Source of the DNA: Chromera velia
Taxonomy: Eukaryota; Sar; Chromeraceae
NCBI GenBank assembly: GCA_018398765.1
Contig: JAHBMJ010003186.1
Location: 1 to 12,553, forward strand
Length of the DNA stretch: 12,553 bases
Direction of reading: 5' to 3'
Positions 7,408-12,553 of this stretch are shown here, in pieces. Numbering within the stretch: position 1 is the first letter of the stretch; every line of letters starts with the position of its first letter. The notes under the pieces are model-generated. The model was not told the DNA's origin and searched no databases. It was given only the letters and a program-made list of their open reading frames with translations. A program made the translations under genes and the position numbers.

Positions 7408-9454
7408 CTGCAAGCAGAAGGAGGCAGGGACAAAAGGTAACAGAATTTGCAAAATTTGGATGAAAAAGCAGGCACAGACAGGTGAGAAAAGCCAAAAAAG
7501 GGGGGGATGCAAAGCCGCAAAAACATACACAGAAGTAGAAGAAGTGTGAAGGAAAAAAACGGATTCGAAGAAACCCAACAGAGAAGCAAACGAAAGGAAA
7601 CGTCCGCGGACAAATGGCGCGGGAAGGAGAGGAGAAACAGGATCGAGCGAATGACAACCGAAAGCAGAAAGCAAGCCCAGATAGATGACGAAGAGACACA
7701 CTGGCGGGTTAACGGTAAAAAAAAAAAAAGAAAAGCGACAACTGACGTCTGGGTATTTCTTCATGTGCGCTGCCAACTCCTCCGCTTGCTCCTGCAGAAG
7801 GATAGACAACAAAACAGTGAGTCTATGACCCGAAAAACGAGATCAGAGAGTGAATGACACAACCTGGTGAAGGAAAAGGGAAGGGACGGAGCAGGAAGGA
7901 AGTGGGGGAAAGAAACAGGGTGAATGAAGGAGAGAGGGAACTGCCGACTTCAGACAACGAAAAAATCAACTGAAATGAAAAAACAGATAGTCCTACTCCT
8001 CAGTCATGCACCCCCCCACCCCCACCCTGACACATTACAGTGGGCTGGCACAAGATCAACACACGGAAAGACCACTTGGGTGTAAGCAGCGACGAAACGT
8101 GTTCCTCCAGAAAAGTGCGGATGCAGTTTCGAGTCGATCAGAGCAAAAAGGAATAATCCGGAAGATAGAGTGTGCGATGAGTTAAGGGCAACCGAAGGCA
8201 GATCTACAGACACGCGGACCGACGGACGGACCTGGAGGTACCACGGGCGCACGTCGTAAACATCGTCGAAGATTCCCTCAACGATCGGCACGTACTGCTT
8301 CTTTTCGCTCTCCCTCATCTGTTTCAACATCGTTTGTTTGGCCTCCTTCCGAAGCTCCTGCTCACAAACAGCACAGACGGACCGACAGACAGGCAACCAC
8401 ATAACACACTATACGTTTCTTCGTCTCTCCTCCTTCTCGTGATGTACATGACGGACAAAAAAGAAAGAAAGAACCGAAGAGAGGGACAGAAACAGGGAAA
8501 GGGAGAGAGAGAGCAAGAGAAGCAATGAACATTCGAAAAGGAAGTACGAGATCCGGCAGTCGAGGAAGAAAGGTTCTAATTCGTCGCAACCATTAGATCG
8601 TCACTATCGTCGGGAAAAATCAATTGGAACTAGCCAGACACATCAAACTACATCCTATGGCATGAAACGACATAACGAAATAAAAAAACGCATGCACTTA
8701 CCTCGTCCCTCTCCAGGTCCCAGAGCCCATGGTTTGTCAGGTACTGACGCACACGTGCTGCAATCAATGAATTCGTTTAGCGAGTATACCGATAGGTGTA
8801 CCCACGATGTTTGCCTCTTTCCTGTCAACACTCGCACGCACTCTCACAGCCACGAGACAAACACCAAGAGGACCGCCAGTCGGCATGAGCAGGAGGAAAC
8901 GAAGAAAGGAGGAAAAATCCACAACCCTCCACGTCGGCTCTCGAATTCGTCCTTCTCCGTTGACGCACAGAGAGAGAGGGGGAGCAGCAGGGATACGGGA
9001 AGAGGCGAAAGAGGGATACACACCAGACACAGTCAGCCATCGAGCTCCCCCATGCACGGACCGATTGGGTTGATCCCCGGTTGGTTCCAGAGTTCGTACT
9101 CTCCCTTCGGTCTGTACTGGGAGGAGTCGTCACTCGTCGAGTGGTGACCCATTCTGTAGGTCATCAGTTCCATGACCACAGGCTTGGACTCCTCTGTGCA
9201 GATCCTGCGGGCCTCCTTCATGGCCAGGTGGCAGGCAAACATGTCGTTCCCGTCCACTCGGATTGTCGTGATGCCGTAGGCTAGACCTCTGATGGCTATG
9301 CCGTCTCCTGCGTACTGGTCCTTTACGGGAGTTGAGATGGCGTAACTGCATGCATGAGATGAGACAGGGACACACACAGTCAGTCAGCGAGGCTGCCAAT
9401 TGAAAAAATGAGCATCCTTCGGGTTCGTGGGTCTCCAACTCACTCTGTCTGTCT

Positions 9455-9486
<32 letters not shown>

Positions 9487-9498
9487 GAGTGTGAGTGA

Positions 9499-9536
<38 letters not shown>

Positions 9537-10059
9537 AGTATTTTGTCCTTGGATCTCTGTGCCGAGCGGTGCCCCTTGCTGGCACACAAGGAAACAAAAG
9601 GATGAACAAATGAGCAGATGAATGAATGGATGGGGGCCGGCCAATGGAAGGACGGACGGACCCGTTGTTTCTGCAGACGAAAATCGTTTGGGACTTCAGA
9701 ACCGCAGCAAAATTGAGGGCTGCATGAAAGTCACCCTCAGACGCGGCGCCTGCACGCACGCAAAGGACATGAAAGAGGAAAGACAGAGCAACAACGGCAA
9801 TACCTTGACTGACACACGCACGCACACAAAGGATATGGAAGAGGAAAGACAGAGCAACAACAGCAATACCTTGACTGACAAACGCACGCACGCAAAGGAC
9901 ATGGAGGAGGAGAGACAGAGCAATAACAACAATAAAACTTGACTGAGATTCAAAGAAGAAGCAGAAGAGAGGGGAGGAAGGCTTGGACAGCACACATCTC
10001 GACTCTCCTCCGTTTTCTTCCTTCCCTCTTGCTTCCTGCCTTCATTCTCTTTTCGATTC

Positions 10060-10091
<32 letters not shown>

Positions 10092-12225
10092 TCGTTGTTT
10101 CTGCTCTTCGAGACAAGGAGAGAAACAAAAAGACGAACAAGACAGATGACCCTCTCATGCAGTGATGACTCAACCATGGGCAAATCGCCTTGTAAGGCCG
10201 GGGCTCCAAAAAAGTCTACCTAAAATCGGGGTCATTTCTGGCGTGTGGGGCCGGTATTTCAGAGGACCTCACGCACTTTCGGGTCTGTTTTGGCGTGTGG
10301 GCCGATCAGCCCGGCAAACGAAGACGGCCAAAGGACATGCAGGAAAACGCGTTCTGATGCAGGCAGGAACCAGATCGACAGGAGAAAAAGGGAACTCAAC
10401 GGACCTTCGCCGAAGAACGCAATGGAGCATCTCTTCTCGCCCGCAAGCTTGTGTGCGTACCCGGCACCCGCTGCATGGGGCACCTGCAAAGGAACAAACA
10501 AAGAAGCACATGAGAAAGAGGGAGAGGGTAGAAAGAGAGAGAACACAATTGAAAGCTTGAAAGAGAATTCATGCTGGCAAGACCCTTGAACAAAAAACAA
10601 GGACGTCCAATTTAGAAACGAGAAAAAGGAAGGACCATAGTCTAGCAAAACAAGGAAACGCAACACGCCCTCCTTCACCCCTTCTCTTTCCAACAATTCT
10701 CTCGAAGAAACGCATCCTCACCCTAAACCTGGTCCTACAGTTCGCGTTGACAGAAAGAGACCGAACCGAACCCCAAACACACCAACCTGTGTTGTGAGGG
10801 GAGTGGCGATGGTCTGGATGTTAAGGTCTCTCTTTGTGTACGAAATCGGCATCTGTCGTCCTTTGCCTTCGTCTCCTTTTGTGCTGCACACACAGAGAAG
10901 AGAAGCTGACATGCAGGGAAAAATAACGCGGTGAAGGGCAAAGCCGAAAATCAAAATCCGAAGAGACAGACGCAGAACCGCAAGAAATAATCATGTATAG
11001 CTTCTTTCCAACACACGCCCATGTACATGGAGGGAGGACCCACAAGAAAGACACTAAAGAGGGATCGTGCAGACTTGCAAACACCCCCGACCTTCGCAAC
11101 CAAGATCATCCATACAACTTGAAGACAAAGACACATCCACCCACAGAGACTGCACCGAAGCCTGAAGTCGAAATCTAAATTGCGGAGAACGATGCAAAAA
11201 GATGAGAAGAGAAGTGCATCATAGAGGAAAGAAAAACAGAGCAAGAAAAAACGCAACAAGGGTACAGCCGCCCGAAGTCGAACAAACAAAAAGACTTCAC
11301 TTACTCACGGCGCCCCACCCACCTGAACAATTGGCACAGCGCGTCCTCAAGAGTGAATCCTCTCCACATGAGCACACCCAACTCTCTGTACTGACACCAC
11401 AGGACGTCATCAACGGTGATGGCAGAGGCCAGACCTGAAGAGAAGAGAAGAGAAGACGCACAGATTGACAGTAAGACTTTGTGTTTCTCTCTTTTATTCT
11501 TTTCTCAGAGAGCAGCAAGCTACGTTCCACCTCTTCGCTACGCATCAGTACTTCGTTGCCTCCTTCCAAAAAGGACGGACAGGATGGTTTTTTTTTCAGA
11601 GCAAAGCAGTGACACGCAAGAGGTCCCAACAGAGGGGCCCGGAGAAACACAGCAGACTAGGGTGGGACAGCCACGGGAGCTTCTGATATACCACTTTTCT
11701 TGTGAGTCTGTCCATTTCCGTCACCTCACCTGTCTGTGCAGCCTCTTCTCCCATGTTCTGGATGTAGAAGGAGATACGGCCCTGCCTCTGGATATTGTAC
11801 ATCATATCGTCCCACACAGAGAGTCGGACCATGAACTTGTACGCGTTCAGAGTCTCCTCAGGGGTGAAGGGATTCTTCCAGTCCGGCTGCAGATCAAAAG
11901 AGGATACATAGATCCGGAAAAAGATGTGAAAAGAAAGGGGGATGCAATAAGCGGGAAGGAAGAGGAGGATTTAGTTCAGGCGTACGTCGATCTCGCCGTC
12001 GTAGTTCATCACCCGAAAAATGGGGATGACCTGACTTTCGTCAGAGAAGGACATTTCATTGGTGAAGACGGTGTTCCTCAGACCAGCGTGATAGACACCC
12101 TTCTCAGTGTGAGTGGAGAAGCGCCTAGCTGGAGGGGTAGAGAGAAGGTGTGCCTGGCTGCCAGCGAGAAACCTCGAGAGCGGGAAGCGCCCTGCAAGGT
12201 GCATCCGACTGAGCACCGATCTCAT
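7363..12225 (-). CDS. BCKDHA: Branched-chain 2-oxoacid dehydrogenase E1 alpha subunit, mitochondrial (11 exons, complete)
   Basis: Spliced CDS: 12225-11986, 11886-11730, 11434-11323, 10883-10787, 10483-10405, 9749-9662, 9345-9062, 8757-8702, 8357-8232, 7791-7747, 7407-7363. This totals 1329 nt, or 442 residues plus TAG; human BCKDHA is 445. With the beta subunit, the E1 enzyme decarboxylates branched-chain 2-oxo acids using thiamine diphosphate in the mitochondrial matrix and passes the acyl group to E2 lipoyl domains. Visible motifs: acid-free Arg/Ser/Leu-rich presequence (1-40) with [13 protein letters not shown] (residues 114-121); CQYRELGV (146-153); KGRQMP; the ThDP motif GEG(227-229) to NN(256-257); RVDGNDMFA; and the phosphorylation loop [10 protein letters not shown] (324-333). 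All ten introns are GT-AG and phases match throughout. The start is the first ATG after an in-frame TAA at 12309-12307. In apicomplexan relatives this complex also serves as the mitochondrial pyruvate dehydrogenase; that role here is inference. A PDH E1 alpha is disfavoured because QGRISFY and HHSTSDDSS are BCKDH signatures. Confidence 0.96.
7747..7791 (-). CDS. BCKDHA: BCKDHA exon 10, 45-bp microexon (residues 414-428)
   Basis: Acceptor CTTCTGCAG, then [15 protein letters not shown], matching the family's C-terminal QQESLARHLQTYGEHYP helix. The donor is GTCAGT and both ends are phase 0. Its conserved helix and correct spacing support it despite its short length. Confidence 0.88.
8232..8357 (-). 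CDS. BCKDHA: BCKDHA exon 9 (residues 372-413)
   Basis: It encodes [20 protein letters not shown], a charged helix, then [14 protein letters not shown], matching the family's LFSDVYQEMPAQL. Phase 0 at both ends. The donor GTCCGT begins a (GTCC)3 run. Confidence 0.93.
8702..8757 (-). CDS. BCKDHA: BCKDHA exon 8 (residues 353-371)
   Basis: A short exon with acceptor GATTGCAG and a consensus donor GTAAGT. It encodes [18 protein letters not shown], matching the family's RLRHYLLSQGWWDEEQE. The first two bases complete Ala353, giving NPIARVRQYL across the junction. Confidence 0.93.
9062..9345 (-). CDS. BCKDHA: BCKDHA exon 7: catalytic and phosphorylation loop (residues 258-353)
   Basis: This is the largest exon. 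It begins with [20 protein letters not shown], continues through [19 protein letters not shown], and contains [17 protein letters not shown]. His326 corresponds to the catalytic-loop His291 of the mature human enzyme and Ser327 to phosphorylation site Ser292. The second human site, Ser302, is Pro337 here. The donor is GTCCGT, phase 1 out. Confidence 0.97.
9443..9535 (+). repeat. Compound (CT)n-(GAGT)n-(GT)n microsatellite in BCKDHA intron 6
   Basis: A CTGT/CT run is followed by GAGTGAGTGAGT and about 17 GT units. It lies wholly inside intron 6 (9661-9346). Confidence 0.92.
9662..9749 (-). CDS. BCKDHA: BCKDHA exon 6: thiamine-diphosphate motif GAASEGD to NN (residues 229-258)
   Basis: It encodes [20 protein letters not shown] followed by TIFVCRNN, the remainder of the GEG-x26-NN cofactor-binding motif. 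Phase 1 in, phase 2 out; the donor GTCCGT begins a short (GTCC)3 run. The acceptor is immediately preceded by a 66-bp tandem repeat array. Confidence 0.96.
9755..9945 (+). repeat. 66-bp tandem repeat, about 3 copies, in BCKDHA intron 5
   Basis: The motif AAAGGAYATGRARGAGGA recurs at 9762, 9828 and 9894, an exact 66-bp period. Each unit also carries AGACAGAGCAAYAAC, the first two end in CAATACCTTGACTGAC, and the last unit is degraded at its end. On the minus strand every unit is pyrimidine-rich and the array runs right up to the acceptor of exon 6 at 9750. Confidence 0.92.
10059..10093 (+). repeat. (TTTC)n microsatellite in BCKDHA intron 5
   Basis: About nine CTTT units. Intron 5 (10404-9750) is the longest in the gene, at 655 bp, and carries both this and the 66-bp repeat. 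Confidence 0.92.
10405..10483 (-). CDS. BCKDHA: BCKDHA exon 5: start of the thiamine-diphosphate motif (residues 203-229)
   Basis: It encodes [18 protein letters not shown] and then CSIAFFGE plus the first base of Gly229, so the GEG start of the ThDP motif spans the intron. The donor is the unusual GTCCGT. The human counterpart reads IPQAVGAAYAAKRAN...FGEG. Confidence 0.95.
10787..10883 (-). CDS. BCKDHA: BCKDHA exon 4 (residues 171-202)
   Basis: The acceptor lies in a GT-rich tract ending in GCAG, and the donor is GTTGGT. The exon encodes [20 protein letters not shown] and then [12 protein letters not shown]. These match the family's KGRQMPVHYG and TISSPLATQ elements. Phase 1 in, phase 0 out. 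Confidence 0.95.
11323..11434 (-). CDS. BCKDHA: BCKDHA exon 3 (residues 133-170, split codons at both ends)
   Basis: Acceptor CTCTTCAG, then [20 protein letters not shown] and the helix through [14 protein letters not shown] corresponds to the GQYREAG thiamine-diphosphate-binding block (Tyr148 and Arg149 here). It ends with two bases (AG) before donor GTGGGT. A second donor (GTGAGT) lies 17 bp further into the intron. The upstream donor keeps the phase with exon 4 and restores Ser170. Confidence 0.93.
11730..11886 (-). CDS. BCKDHA: BCKDHA exon 2 (residues 81-132 plus 1 nt)
   Basis: Acceptor CTGCAG, phase 0 in and phase 1 out, donor GTGAGG. It encodes [20 protein letters not shown] followed by [20 protein letters not shown], the conserved E1 alpha helix and QGRISFY block. 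Intron 1 is only 99 bp, the shortest in the gene. Confidence 0.95.
11986..12225 (-). CDS. BCKDHA: BCKDHA exon 1: presequence and N-terminus (residues 1-80)
   Basis: Exon 1 codes 80 residues. The first 40 contain no Asp or Glu and are rich in Arg, Ser, Leu and His ([14 protein letters not shown]...ARRFST), a classic matrix-targeting presequence. The end, [14 protein letters not shown], matches the family's IPxYRVMDxxG segment. It ends in phase 0 at GAC before donor GTACGC. The only ATG between the in-frame stop at 12309-12307 and this sequence is the one used. Confidence 0.93.
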
Positions 12226-12553
12226 TTTGACCCTTACTTCTTTCCTCTCTTCTTTCTCACTCTGGTTTCTTTCGATCGAGGGAAAGGAGCAGACCACACG
12301 AGTTCGTTAGTCTACTTCGATCGCTCCCAGGGAGTTTCTGTGTGAGAGGTCACTCTCAGAGCTGTACAAAAGTCTGATCGCATTGAATCCATCAGACCTT
12401 GACCCATGCATGCACTTGCGATCAATGCAGTCCAGAAGAAAGTTGACAAAACCTTTAAACGCATGTACCGTATATTTCACCATACTTTGCCCACCGGGGT
12501 TTCGGGTCCTCCACCTAAACATACCAAGTTTGAAAAAACTCCAGATAAATCCA
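12226..12553 (-). other. Upstream flank and likely 5' leader of BCKDHA
   Basis: This 328-bp flank holds an in-frame TAA at 12309-12307 and no convincing TATA box or other core promoter element. A 71-codon minus-strand frame (12307-12522) resembles nothing I recognise and is treated as chance. Transcription probably starts in here, but I cannot place the start. Confidence 0.4.

Noticed and set aside
9130-9993. 287-codon minus-strand open frame
   Set aside because: It carries the exon 6 segment only because the 66-bp repeat keeps intron 5 open. Past exon 6 it runs through intron 6 and reads exon 7 in the wrong frame.
11301-11322. Alternative donor GTGAGT 17 bp beyond the exon 3 end
   Set aside because: Using it breaks the reading phase with exon 4 and loses the family-consistent junction.
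11416-12345. 309-codon plus-strand open frame
   Set aside because: It lies antisense across BCKDHA exons 1-3, which have clear homology and splice phase. The frame has no recognisable domain.

Overview
The window looks like nuclear DNA of an intron-rich microbial eukaryote. It has GT-AG introns of about 100-650 bp, abundant microsatellites and wide gene-poor stretches, with no bacterial-style operons. An alveolate of the chromerid type (Chromera-like) fits the gene content and texture. That placement is inference; the sequence alone does not prove it.

One complete gene dominates the right half. On the minus strand, 12225 down to 7363, lies an 11-exon gene for the alpha subunit of the mitochondrial branched-chain 2-oxoacid dehydrogenase E1 component (BCKDHA). 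The exons were assembled by hand. Every junction is GT-AG, the phases agree at all ten introns, and the product is 442 residues with a mitochondrial presequence, the thiamine-diphosphate motif and the phosphorylation-loop histidine and serine.

The left part (1-7362) is mostly non-coding and repeat-rich. It contains one unmistakable plus-strand exon (1240-1335) from the C-lobe of a cAMP-dependent protein kinase catalytic subunit. I could not identify its neighbouring exons. A few other intervals have exon-like splice signals but no recognised homology; they are given as weak candidates. From about 5090 to 6150 the DNA is strikingly AT-rich and unlike its surroundings. Inside it a more GC-balanced segment of about 190 bp is flanked by imperfect direct repeats.

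The two genes are convergent if the kinase exon belongs to a live gene, and there is no sign that they work together. I found no tRNA, rRNA, CRISPR array or intact transposon. I see no strong evidence for an undescribed system. The points most worth a second look are the four GTCCGT splice donors in BCKDHA, a 66-bp tandem repeat abutting one of its splice acceptors, the orphan kinase exon with an altered conserved glycine, and the AT-rich island.
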